Shown here: piece after piece, positions 11,261-20,283 of the stretch | Position numbering within the stretch: position 1 is the first letter of the stretch | How the letters are laid out: every line of letters begins with the position of its first letter | Assembly (NCBI GenBank): GCA_910574455.1 | Contig: CAJSYZ010000005.1 | Coordinates: forward strand, 7,068,001-7,132,000 | Reading direction: 5' to 3' | DNA: 64,000 nucleotides | From: Trichaptum fuscoviolaceum | Taxonomy: Eukaryota > Basidiomycota > Agaricomycetes > Hymenochaetales > Trichaptaceae | The notes under the pieces: generated by a model | Seen by the model: the letters and a program-made list of their open reading frames with translations, nothing else | Told to the model about the DNA's origin: nothing | The model's database searches: none | Position numbers and translations under genes: made by a program

Positions 11261-11319
11261 AGGAGCTGTTATAGGAACAGGGGTCTGATGATCAGACCCC
11301 TGTTCCTATAACAGCTCCT
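11261..11319. repeat. Perfect 59-bp palindrome (29-bp arms, 1-nt centre)
   Basis: The bases 11261-11289 are exactly repeated as the reverse complement at 11291-11319, around a single G at 11290. The left arm starts AGGAGCTGTTATAGGAACAG. It lies where the TATA region of the promoter should be in pseudogene E, directly upstream of the decayed family palindrome (GATCTGCACA at 11320), so the TATA-like TATAGG has been copied in inverted form. Confidence 0.95.
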
Positions 11320-11401
11320 GATCTGCACATTGTGCATATTTGCATGCATCAATACCTCTCCACACCAATTCTACATAGCGCACTCCTGCGCCACATTCAT
11401 T

Positions 11402-12030
11402 TTGCGACGTTCACGTAGCTGCAGCTAGCTGGCCGTTTCCAGTCGTCACAACACCACAACTCCTCCGCTCAAACGCTTATTGCCTTCTCCAACAATCTGA
11501 AATCACCACAAACGCCATTCGTCTCTTCGTCGAAACCTAGGTGCATGACGACAAAATCTGCATCGTCTCAAACAGCCAACAGCAGGACTGCGATATGAAG
11601 GAGCGCAAGCTCATATCTGACCTTGTTCGCTTCGCGAACGAGTGACATATGCAATTTTGTCGGAACGAGATGCTGTAAAGGTATACCAAGACTTCGGACA
11701 AGTCCACTCTGTGTGCCCATTTGCGCATGCTACAACAGGAAGCTGGAGAGCAAGAAAACCTCGCGTCGCTTCTTCCAATATTGAATTTTCGGCTGGTTTC
11801 AAGTTCATATCTCGTATCTTCTGGTCGCCATTCTCATTAACAGGCCGAATGACATTCAACTCGCAGCTCTGCGCGCCTTTTTGCTGCGCACGCTGCGCCA
11901 GGGAAATAACAGGTAAGCGCAGGAAAATCTGATGTCCCTTTCCAAATTAACTTCTATGTTGGGAGTTAGTAGACTTCCACCTCTTCACACCTTCAAGGAG
12001 GTGGGACGGCATTGGGAAGCAGATTCATCG
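11402..12030 (+). pseudogene. Module-family pseudogene E
   Basis: Plus-strand copy of the family that no longer encodes a protein. Aligned with A, the start codon is TTG (11402-11404), followed by CGACGTTCACGT (A: CAACGTTCACTC) and a TAG at 11426-11428 where A has CAG. Homology continues (TCGTCACAACACCACAAC) and reappears in the module part (ATGAAGGAGCGCAAGCTCAT near 11594, compared with KMRKRMNDILRF of D), but frames are broken by TGA at 11643-11645 and by small indels. A family-type donor, CAGGTAAGCGCAG, survives at 11910-11922, so the exon plan is intact. The 3' end is only approximate. Confidence 0.6.
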
Positions 12031-12423
12031 TCAGGGGGACTCTGTACACCCTTTGCGTACACTTTCCTAAAAAATTGACAATAGGTGAGGGTTGAAAACT
12101 GGGATACCATCTCTTCCGTATTGACGTTTCTCCAGGAAGCCAGTTTACGCCTCGCATCGTTCCCTCCCCTTGGCCAAAACAAGGGTGGATTCCACCACCG
12201 TGTGCATTAATATGTCGACCTATAAATTAATTCTCCATTTCTCTTTACAATATATTTTCGTTTTTCATTTCTTAGATGTTACAACTTATCTATATACAAC
12301 TTCTGCTAAGCGAATAGGTCAGCCTACGACTTTTTGGATTCTTAGAGTATTTCTGAGCCTATTTTTTAAAAGATTGTAAAATGCCAATAGATTGTGAAGA
12401 AAATTGGAGAACTACGCTACGGA

Positions 12424-13833
12424 TTAGCACACAAAAGTTTCCCATTCACAACTTCGACCGAGGAGATGCGAAAAGTCAACTTGTTTACTGGAGAAAAGTC
12501 AGTATGGGAAGACAAGTCGCCGGTTTCACTTGCCCTTACCTGTAGTCAACCTTTTTGCATTGGTCCCTAAGCTCAGCCCAATCATCGTGTATCTCGGCTT
12601 TCCGCAACTGCAGATCGTTCACGACGTGCACCAACTTAGATATGCGCTCGCGCTCCTCACTGCTGCTGACAGCACTGGAACCACTGGCAGTTTCCTTAAA
12701 CGGGTTAGGCTCGAGGAGATGCGAAAAGTCAACTTGTTTACTGGAGCAAGGTCAATATAGGAAGAAAAGTCGCCAGCCCTATTTGTGCTTACCTGAAGTC
12801 GTACGTTTCAAAGTGGTCTACAAGCTTAGCCTTCTCTTTGAGTAACTGGGCTTTCCGATTCCGCAGATATTTTTCGTTCACGAGGTGGACCAACTTGGAG
12901 ATACACTTTCGCTTCTTCTCCTCTGTTAGGCTCTGATAAGCGTTGTAAGCCTTGGCGACACGAGCCTGTCTCTTGGCAGTGCGACTGTCTCTGGCGGCAC
13001 TAAGGCTTTTACCCACTTCACTGTGAGGGTTAGAGGCATTGACCATATGAGCCTCTTTCTTGGAAGAGCGGCCAATGTCGCTGACGGAATTAAGACGACC
13101 GTTCTTCCTACGTTTGTCCCCGAGGAAATACACTTGTGTGATTTCTTTCCTGAAAAAAAATCAGAATCGGAAGAGAAGGTGTTGGCTTTCGTTGCGCTCA
13201 CCTGTACATAACCTCCTTATTATGGTTCAAGTACTTCATGTCTAGCTTGAATAGCTCCCACCGCTGCGAGCCTAGAGCAAGCTCGAAGAGCAACATCTCA
13301 TCATATGCGCGCTCGTGCATCATCCCGTCGACCTGAAGGCTCAGCTGGACGTTGTAAGCCTCACAGTTACAAGCCTGGATCTCGGCAGTGTGACTGCCTC
13401 TGTCGGCACTGAGGTGATTTTCCGTTTGACTGGGAGGGACGTTAGAGGCCGCGAGCCTAGGGGTCTGGGTCTTGAAAGAGTGGCAAATGTCGCTGGCGGA
13501 ATCAAGACTACCGCTCTTCGTGTGTTTGTCCTCAAGGACACGCGCTTCCGTAATTTCTTTCCTGAGAAAGGTCAGTATCGGGAGGGGAGACATTTGCTTT
13601 CGTTTCGCTTACCTGGACACAACTTCCTTGTTATGGTTCAAGTACTTCATGTCTACCTTGTATAGCTCCCATCGATGCCAGCCTATAGCGATCTCGGTAA
13701 GCAGCACCTCTCGTTCGCGCTCGTGCGTCATATCGTCGGCCTGTTGGCTCTGCTGGGCGTTGCAAGGCTCAGCGTCACGAGCCTGTTTCCTGGCAGTGTG
13801 ACTATCTCTGGCGGCACTGAGGCGATTTCCCAT
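12424..13833 (-). CDS. Module-family gene B (400 aa, five module exons, unrecognised)
   Basis: Longest family member. Exons 13833-13613, 13561-13202, 13149-12793, 12740-12540 and 12487-12424 join in frame to 400 codons; all four introns are phase 2 and share GTAAGC/GTGAGC/GTAAGG donors and ATTGAC...CAG acceptors. Exons 1-3 each encode the module LSAARDS.TAK.QA..A...N followed by an acidic/basic helix-prone part; exons 1 and 2 both end MKYLNHNKEV-(2 aa)-R. Exons 4 and 5 open with the same sequence, coding KQVDFSHLLE and KQVDFSHLLG. The start is taken as ATG 13833 (MGNRLSAARDS), because the ancestral ATG position is ATC here (13916-13914). The composition is very polar and Lys/Arg/Glu/Gln-rich, with no signal peptide, membrane helix or known catalytic motif; coiled-coil or nucleic-acid binding is only a guess. 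Divergent to gene C. Confidence 0.62.
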
Positions 13834-13979
13834 TGTTGATGAAGTTAATATTCGGTTGAGAGGAGTTAGGATAGTACTGAATGCGCAAATTGGCTGCAGC
13901 TGCGCGAGTGTTGGATAATGTAGCGCGTTGTGAAAGATTGGTGTGGAGAGGTGTGGAAGGAGAGTATGATCGGTAGCGA

Positions 13980-13993
13980 GATCTGCGCAGATC
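13980..13993 (-). promoter_or_regulatory. Family palindrome in promoter of gene B (perfect)
   Basis: GATCTGCGCAGATC, a perfect 14-bp palindrome, lies about 10 bp downstream of a CATATATG TATA-like box (14003-14009) and below a CCAAT box at 14067-14071 (minus-strand gene). Confidence 0.75.
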
Positions 13994-14204
13994 ACGCCTC
14001 TACATATATGTCAGTTGTATATCATGAAGGTTCGATTATTGGAACCAAACTGAGACACGGAGCCGTCCAATCGTATATCTGTCTTTCAGATTGAAAACCG
14101 ATCGGCTGCCTCCCGAGACACGTCTTCCCCCAGCTACCGATTGGCGAACACCGTAACTTTGCTCATTACTCCACTGCTAGGAACACAGATGATAGTATCT
14201 TGAA

Positions 14205-14572
14205 GTCAGCAGTTTGTGGTTACCGCGTTCATCAGGAAATCGTGTTGTTGGTCGGTTCTGGTAGGGAGAAAACAGGCTGCGTATCATTTGCGATGTTGAG
14301 TACCGCCAAACATGTTTTGAGACATGGTTCGGATCGAAATAAAAGCTGTAAGGGCCAATCTAGTTCTCGGGAATCTCTGGTAAGTTAGAAGATAACATAC
14401 CAGTATACGGCGAGCGCCAAGAAAAGTACGAAAGCTCCCTTAGAGAAAGCTTGTAATATTAGCAGTTACCAGGTATGTTTCGAGATCCCATTTTCCTTGA
14501 CCATGTCTTAGGCAGTAATCTGCCTTCTGGAAATTTGAACAACACTTCAGACTTGGTTGCATTGGATGGCAT
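14205..14572 (-). pseudogene. Decayed gene X copy upstream of gene B
   Basis: The minus-strand ATG at 14572 opens MPSNATKSEVLFKFPEGRLL and stays open for 35 codons to AACATACCTG, followed by GTAACT. The region beyond, on the same strand, contains the block TATCTTCTAACTTACCAGAG and a CATGTTTGGCGGTACTC segment that match the other X copies, but in broken frames. Same orientation as gene B and about 210 bp upstream of its palindrome. Function unknown. Confidence 0.5.
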
Positions 14573-15166
14573 GTCTCGGGCTGGAGTCGAGATTGAAACG
14601 GTTCGCAGTGACTGTTCGCTTTCCTCTCCGTACCAATGTTAGACGTGACGAAGGTTGTTTGAGGGCTGTGTAGGTCGGTGTCGATTCGTTCAGTGCACGA
14701 AAGAGATAAACGTTCAAGGACGATCTCGGCAACGACCGTTCAACTTGAAGCTTCAAGTTGTGACGCATCTGGCTATACTACTGGCACTCATCACCTCTTT
14801 CACCTCTTCCATCACAACGTCTTCTAATCGTGCTGAACGACTATCGATTCGAATTGAGAGCTGATGTAGCACTGGCAACTGCGCTTTCTTTGGAACGACT
14901 GGGACCAGCGAAAGTGAAAGGGGTACCGATGATGACCTGGATACCTGACGAAAGTACGATTCTGCCCTGTCAACAGTAGACTAGTAGACTAAGAAAGCCA
15001 TGCAAAGTTATGGTTTTGCCCAACAATATGACAATCTGACGTGTCTCAGGAGGCAGACAGTTCACTTTGAAGGAAAGACTACGATTGGACGGCTTCGTGT
15101 CTTGGTTTGTTCCGGATGCTAGGCTTCTCCGAACAGAATATAGAAACTAACATATATATAGGGCAT

Positions 15167-15180
15167 GATCTGCGCAGATC
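15167..15180 (+). promoter_or_regulatory. Family palindrome in promoter of gene C (perfect)
   Basis: GATCTGCGCAGATC follows CATATATATAGGGCAT (TATA at 15151-15160), 7 bp away. An inverted CCAAT box (ATTGG, 15084-15088) lies about 65 bp upstream of TATA. The ATG overlapping the palindrome (15165) opens a long frame, but it is too close to TATA to be a likely start of translation. Confidence 0.75.
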
Positions 15181-15326
15181 TCTCATCCAATCATACTCTC
15201 CTCCCATTCCTCCCCACATCAATATCGACGTGCGATATTAACCGACATCCACGTAGCTGCAGCCACTTGACGGATTTAACACCTCGCCAACTACTCTCAA
15301 ACGGACATACTTTTGCTTCATCAACA

Positions 15327-16024
15327 ATGGGAATTCACCCAAATGTCACCGGCGACATTCGTCGCGTCGCCAAGAAACAAGCCCGTGATGCCAAGGCTTG
15401 CAATGTCCAGCACAGCCAACAGGACGAGAAGAAAATGCACGAGCGCACACATGACGAGAAGATGCGCATCGAGCTTGCACTGTGCTTGCAGCGGCGGGAG
15501 CTCTACAAGGTGGCCTTGAAGTACTTGAACTATAGTAAGCAAGATTACAGGTAAGCGCAACGAAAGCCAACGCCTTCTTTCTCGATATTGACTTTTCTCA
15601 GGAAAGACCTTACACCCGCGCATCTCCTTGGGGACAAACACGTGAAGAACGGTAGTCATACTTCCGCCAGCGACATTGGCCGCTCTTCCAAAAATCAGGC
15701 TCATGAGATCGAGGCCTCTATGGTCCCCCACAGCCAACAGCAGGAAGTTGAGGGTGAGAAGAAGGTGCGCAGGCGCGTGGCTGACATGGTGCGCGTTGCG
15801 AAGGCGCGATATATGCAGAATCGGGAAGACACGATGCTCAAGGAGTGCTCCAAGATTTTAAACATACCACGGGAAAACGTCTACCGGTAAGCGCAGAAAT
15901 CATGTAATGCCATCTCGTCCCAAACTGAATTGTCTGCAGTGAATTAATTGTCTTTTGGTGTATCACTCTTCCCCTGCCGTTAACGTCTACGAACGACATT
16001 AGAGTCATGCACATTGATCTGTAG
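15327..16024 (+). CDS. Module-family gene C (197 aa, unrecognised)
   Basis: Three exons by reading: 15327-15550, 15602-15886 and 15940-16024 (197 aa). The first two are well supported by homology to B. Exon 1 is MGIHPNVTGDIRRVAKKQAR and ends LKYLNYSKQDYR, parallel to MKYLNHNKEV in B. Exon 2 is KDLTPAHLLGDKHVKNG and then SASDIGRSSKNQA, parallel to LGDKRRKNG and SVSDIGRSSKKEA in B exon 3. The last exon is the least certain, because it lacks the GGYPMKR end seen in A and D. The start is ATG 15327 in context TCATCAACAATGG, identical in position to the start of B; the ancestral start position reads AAC (15240-15242). All introns are phase 2. Polar, no signal peptide or known domain. Confidence 0.58.
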
Positions 16025-16482
16025 TTTGATTCTCCATATCCCTTTTCGATATATTGTCATTTTCGCAATCTAGTACTATCAAATATGAACATTCGGGAAT
16101 TTGTTACAAAGTCTCGGAGATATTCTGTTCACATTATACTACTCAGAAAGGTGTAGACCACAGTAGACTAGCTCCGTCACCGAAAAGACATGGCCTGAGC
16201 CAAGCTATTCAATACCCACCTGTAGTTCAAGTTGCATCATAATCCTGAACGTGACGCGTTCAGTGTCTTGCAGTGCTCTTACTTCAAGTCATTGACTGTC
16301 GTCCGAATTCTGATTGTCCACCAATTCCGATGTAAAGTGTGCGTGTATGAACAATTTGTAGTGAAGCGGGTCTTTCCCATCACACGAATTGTCGGACCTC
16401 AGTGAACGTGAGGGTAGCGGTCCGCGGATTATGTACCAGTGTAGTTACGGACTCCGAGTCGGAGACTCGGGGAAGGCCCGGG

Positions 16483-16509
16483 AGTACTAAAATACTGGTA
16501 TTTAGTACT
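16483..16509. repeat. Short hairpin
   Basis: AGTACTAAAATAC and GTATTTAGTACT face each other with a 2-nt loop and one unpaired A. Just before it (16451-16470) is a second palindromic stretch, CTCCGAGTCGGAG. Both are short; they may be remnants of a transposon end. Confidence 0.5.
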
Positions 16510-16736
16510 ACATACTATGCCTTATAAAGCAATTTGTTTTGTCAACTTGAAGGTACCCGCCCACGACCTGGCCACCGGAACCTTTTGATCTCTTTCGCGA
16601 ATTGCGAAATCAACGAATGGACGACATCCTACGCGGCCTCAACATTCTATCTTCACTAACTTGAAGTCTAACGCGCGGAGCGAAATAATCATCTCTGAGT
16701 CGTGACCTGTCTGGAATTTATAACTCCATCCGAGAC

Positions 16737-17032
16737 ATGCCATCCATCCCAACCGTGTCCGAATACTTGCACAAACTCTGCCAGAAACCAAGAATACTGC
16801 CACTATCATGGCTGACGGGGATAAGGTGATGTCGAAAGCAACTGATAATTGTCGACGTTACGCATCAATTTTTCTTTGTGGGAGCTATTGGAAGTCTGTT
16901 TTGCGTGCGCCGTCTTGCAGTATGTTATCTACTAATCTCCGAAACCTGTCTCAAAGCGTTATTAACGGTACTCCAACAGCTCAAATGTTGCTCAGTCTGT
17001 TATCAGAACTGAGCTGCATCTCGATCTCCTGA
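16737..17032 (+). pseudogene. Decayed gene X copy upstream of gene D
   Basis: The ATG at 16737 opens MPSIPTVSEYLHKL and the frame ends soon after. A second frame from about 16876 reads CGSYWKSVLRAPSCSMLSTN and VINGTPTAQMLLSLLSE, which matches the 10714 copy block by block (GGSSWIF..., MLSSNL, FNGTPTTQLL). The leader CGAGACATGCCATC is shared by all copies that keep the ATG. Non-functional; original function unknown. Confidence 0.5.
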
Positions 17033-17273
17033 TGTATGCAATGAAACCAGGCTTTAGGTTCTGAGTTACTAACGTTTGTACCGTTAGCAGTATATAAAGA
17101 CGAACAATTTGTGTAGGAATATGGTTGTTGCACGCACTGTAATGCGGCAGAAAGACGTGTCTCGGGGGGCAATGTCTCCAATACGATTGGACGGTTTCAG
17201 GTCTCAATTTCGTTCCGAAGTGAGGCTTCTCCGATCCTCTTAGACGCAGAAACTAACGTATAAGTAGGAGCAT

Positions 17274-17287
17274 GATCTGCGCAGATA
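17274..17287 (+). promoter_or_regulatory. Family palindrome in promoter of gene D
   Basis: Reads GATCTGCGCAGATA: the inner 12 bp ATCTGCGCAGAT are a perfect palindrome and only the outer base pair is lost. TATAAG lies at 17259-17264 and an inverted CCAAT box at 17186-17190. It lies 57 bp before the start codon. Confidence 0.7.
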
Positions 17288-17344
17288 TCTCATTCTAGTC
17301 ACACTCTCCACCCTCCCCACACACACTCTTACTCCACACTCATT

Positions 17345-17920
17345 ATGCAACGCTTTCGCAGCTACAACAAGTCCACGAACTCTGACCGTCGCTTGCACGA
17401 TGAGCTCCCCGCGTCCGTCATATCTGAACGACCCACCCGTCTCAAGCAAGTCAATAGCACATCCCCTCAACCTCGTTCTATCCTCAAACCCTCCCCACCG
17501 CCTCTCTTCAAACGCGCATCGACGTCGACAGCAGTCGTAAATCGCCCCAGAGCCGCCAGCGACATTCGTCACTATGCCAAGAACCAGGCTTACAATGCCA
17601 AGGCGAGGACCAGACAGGATCAGACTGAGGTTGAGGAGAAAATGCGCAAGCGCATGAATGATATTTTGCGCTTCGAAAACGCTCGGCGCGAGCAGCTCCG
17701 GCGGCTCGAGATACTTGAAGAGTACTCCAAGTCCTTGGACAAATACTCTTTACGTGCCCTTTCGCGCAGACTTCAGGTTGAAGACTACTACGGCAGGTAA
17801 GTGCAAGAAATGGAAACGTCTTCTCTTCCTTAATTGACTTTTGTTTTCAGGGAACCAGCAGTAGGCTCACGTTTTGTCGGCGGTTACCCCATGAAGAGGA
17901 CAACTTGCAAATTTGTATAA
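17345..17920 (+). CDS. Module-family gene D (173 aa, unrecognised)
   Basis: Two exons, 17345-17796 and 17851-17920, phase 2, 173 aa. The ATG 17345 (CATTATGCAACG) is at the ancestral start position shared with A. The N-terminal 55 residues are Ser/Thr/Pro/Arg-rich (ILKPSPPPLFKRASTST). The module follows: NRPRAASDIRHYAKNQAYNA, then a strongly charged, helix-prone segment (EVEEKMRKRMNDILRFENAR, then LEILEEYSKSLDKY). The last exon gives FVGGYPMKRTTCKFV. There is no signal peptide or membrane segment. With A it is the most conventional member (one module, ancestral start, GGYPMKR tail) and probably closest to the founder. Function unknown. Confidence 0.68.
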
Positions 17921-20283
17921 GAAAATTTTCTAGCTGTAGCTTGATCATTTAAATTCCTTCTATATTGTCATCTTTTTCAACTAAGAAATTGGAGATATAA
18001 ACTGCCGGTGTAACAAAGCCACAGAACTATTTCATTCATTAAACTGAGAAAAATACAGATAATGGTAAGTAGAATAGTACGTTAGAAAAAAATAGTTAGG
18101 ATGTTCCAAAGCTTGATATGAGTCTCATAGTCTTATCTGAGATCACATTCTAGCGTCGAAGGCATGGCGAATTAACTTTGCTTAGACGGTATGTGTAGTA
18201 CTCTATCTCCAGTAGTAGGAAATTGTGTATTGCCAGTGTAGTACTAGTAGTATGTTTGTACATATGTACCATAAACTTGAACTTGAGCAAATTTAAACGC
18301 GGTCCCATGTTTGAATGCCTCGTAAAAACACTTGCTCGCTGCAATATGCATTTTATTTGCATGATTTACCTTCTAAAGGGACAAGAGAGACCGACCGCTA
18401 CGTCACGCAACCTCGGTCTACATGACTCGGACATTCACTGTTAACCCATCGCTTTTAGTTATGTGTTCAGGCAGATATAACCACTCTTCAGGCATCACTG
18501 TATTAGTAAACGTACGGTATCTCGGATATGCTTAATAAAGATTGTATCTTTGATCTGCAGGGATTGGAGGGGGATCGGGGGAATCTTCTATGAAGTCGAC
18601 AACGACCTCCTCGATCATAGTTAATCCCAGTCAAACTTTGTATTCCTCGTTGCACTATGTCAATGCTTTGCCTCATTTCCGAAAAGCCGTCCCGTATCTT
18701 GGCTACTCTGGCCTTTTATCTTGCAGAGTAATTCTTGCGAAGCGGTTTCACGGCCAGGTCTTGACGAACAAGTCCTTCAATGCTGCTGTGGAATTGCTGA
18801 AGTAGCGCTCTTCGTTTGCTCATTATTGATTATGGCAAGGTATGGATGGATAGTAAGTTACCAGCCAGCGTGGCTTTCCTGATGCACGGGAAAGGCATCT
18901 TCGTTAAAAGTCTAGTGAGCATGTCATATCATTGAGAATTGTAGGCCATTTACTTGGGTATTCGTTCTCTGGCATGGACATACGGGTAGAGATGGGGCGC
19001 AGGAGGGCGAGAAGGAAAACACCCATTTGTTCCTTCGTATTTCAACTGAAGCAAGAACCTCAAGCATTAAATTAATCCCCGGAGATGAAATCTGACCGAT
19101 AGGAAAGAAAAACGTTCGAGCATTCCTACTTCTCTGATGAAACTGTTCGCCATAGTAAATGCGCGTCGCGTGTACAGTGGGACGATGCTGATTCGCGCTG
19201 GATGTTGCTTGATAGAATGAATTTAGGCAAATTAAATCTGGCAGTCACGGTCAGTAAGCAGTGCGGAAATTTGCGGCGTTGGGGGATAGCTTACTGTCTC
19301 ATAGATGTCTGACATTCCACCATTCCTCAGCCTTCCTGAAGATAGCTTCCCATATTAGATCCGTCGACTACGAAGTGATTGGAAGATGCCCGTCTTAGTC
19401 GGAATTGCGAAAACAGTGGTATCCAGGTTTTCAGACAGCCTCCCTATAGCTGAGCGCTAAAGGTTCCTTTCGAGTCCTGAAATCGGATACTGTGGGCCAT
19501 CAATGATATAACCAAAGGATGTGTCTAAGCATTCAATAACGCCTCCCGGACGTGTTTTCTCCATCGGATAGTCGGTACTATGCACTCAAGTGCATTCGGT
19601 GGTCCCCTGATATAGACTAAAAGAAACACATCATCTTATAATGTCCTTGAGCTGATGTGCATTAATGCTTACTACTAGTACTTTAGTGGTTCTTTATCTT
19701 CCTGGCATGTTTGTGCACAATCGCCAGGAAAAGAGACTGATCTCGTAGTCCCGAAACTCTCAAGACACACCGTTCAACACTTGAGTTAACTTAGAGAAAG
19801 GAGCAGTATGCTCGAAGGATGGAAAACGATCACCAAGAACGTTACTTTGAAGCATTCTGCAGCGTCGGTGATGGCTCAAGTTTGTCTGTTCAGGGGTTGA
19901 GATTTGACAGAGTAATTCGCATAATGTAGCCTCAGATTGGATCAGATGTGCAGCAAATTGTTTCGTCGACATAAGTCATTTGATCGACGCAAAGCTTAAG
20001 AATTATGGACTGAATTTGAAGTATTTTGTCATATCCGAGTGTCGGTGAACTTGAACCGTGACGGTGGTGTTGGTTTAGTAGGCAGTTTGAGTTGATTTCC
20101 ATTTGTGTCATTTCTACTCATTTCGAACCTCGATAGCATTCCATCAAGTTCCTTTACATAACTTGAACCCGTGGTGAAGCATACCATCATGGCTCATTCG
20201 GATCAGGCTCTCATCAACCCCTCTTCAGACGACTACTAGCATCGTTATTGCTCTGGAACTGGATAGCAAACCAAGTCGAGTCA
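17921..20283. other. 2.4-kb interval with no recognised gene
   Basis: Only short frames, several with non-ATG starts. Minor TACTAGTA-type motifs lie near 18239-18252 and 19671-19682. A small frame, ATG 20190 to TAG 20238-20240 (16 codons), lies just upstream of the SET gene and could be an upstream ORF or an unrecognised first exon. Confidence 0.4.

Noticed and set aside
15165..15326. Upstream start (MICADL...) for gene C, and likewise 13995-13834 for gene B
   Set aside because: The ATG lies within or next to the palindrome, a few bases after TATA, so it should lie at or before the transcription start. The shared start at ATGGGA fits better, though the upstream frame is open.
9361..17920. 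Interpretation of the module cluster as a retroelement or satellite
   Set aside because: No reverse transcriptase, integrase, LTR or uniform tandem array; the copies have promoters, introns and two orientations. A transposon-derived origin is not excluded.
20248..20283. Longer N-terminus for the SET/MYND protein
   Set aside because: The codon at 20248 is TTG; the first ATG in frame is at 20284.
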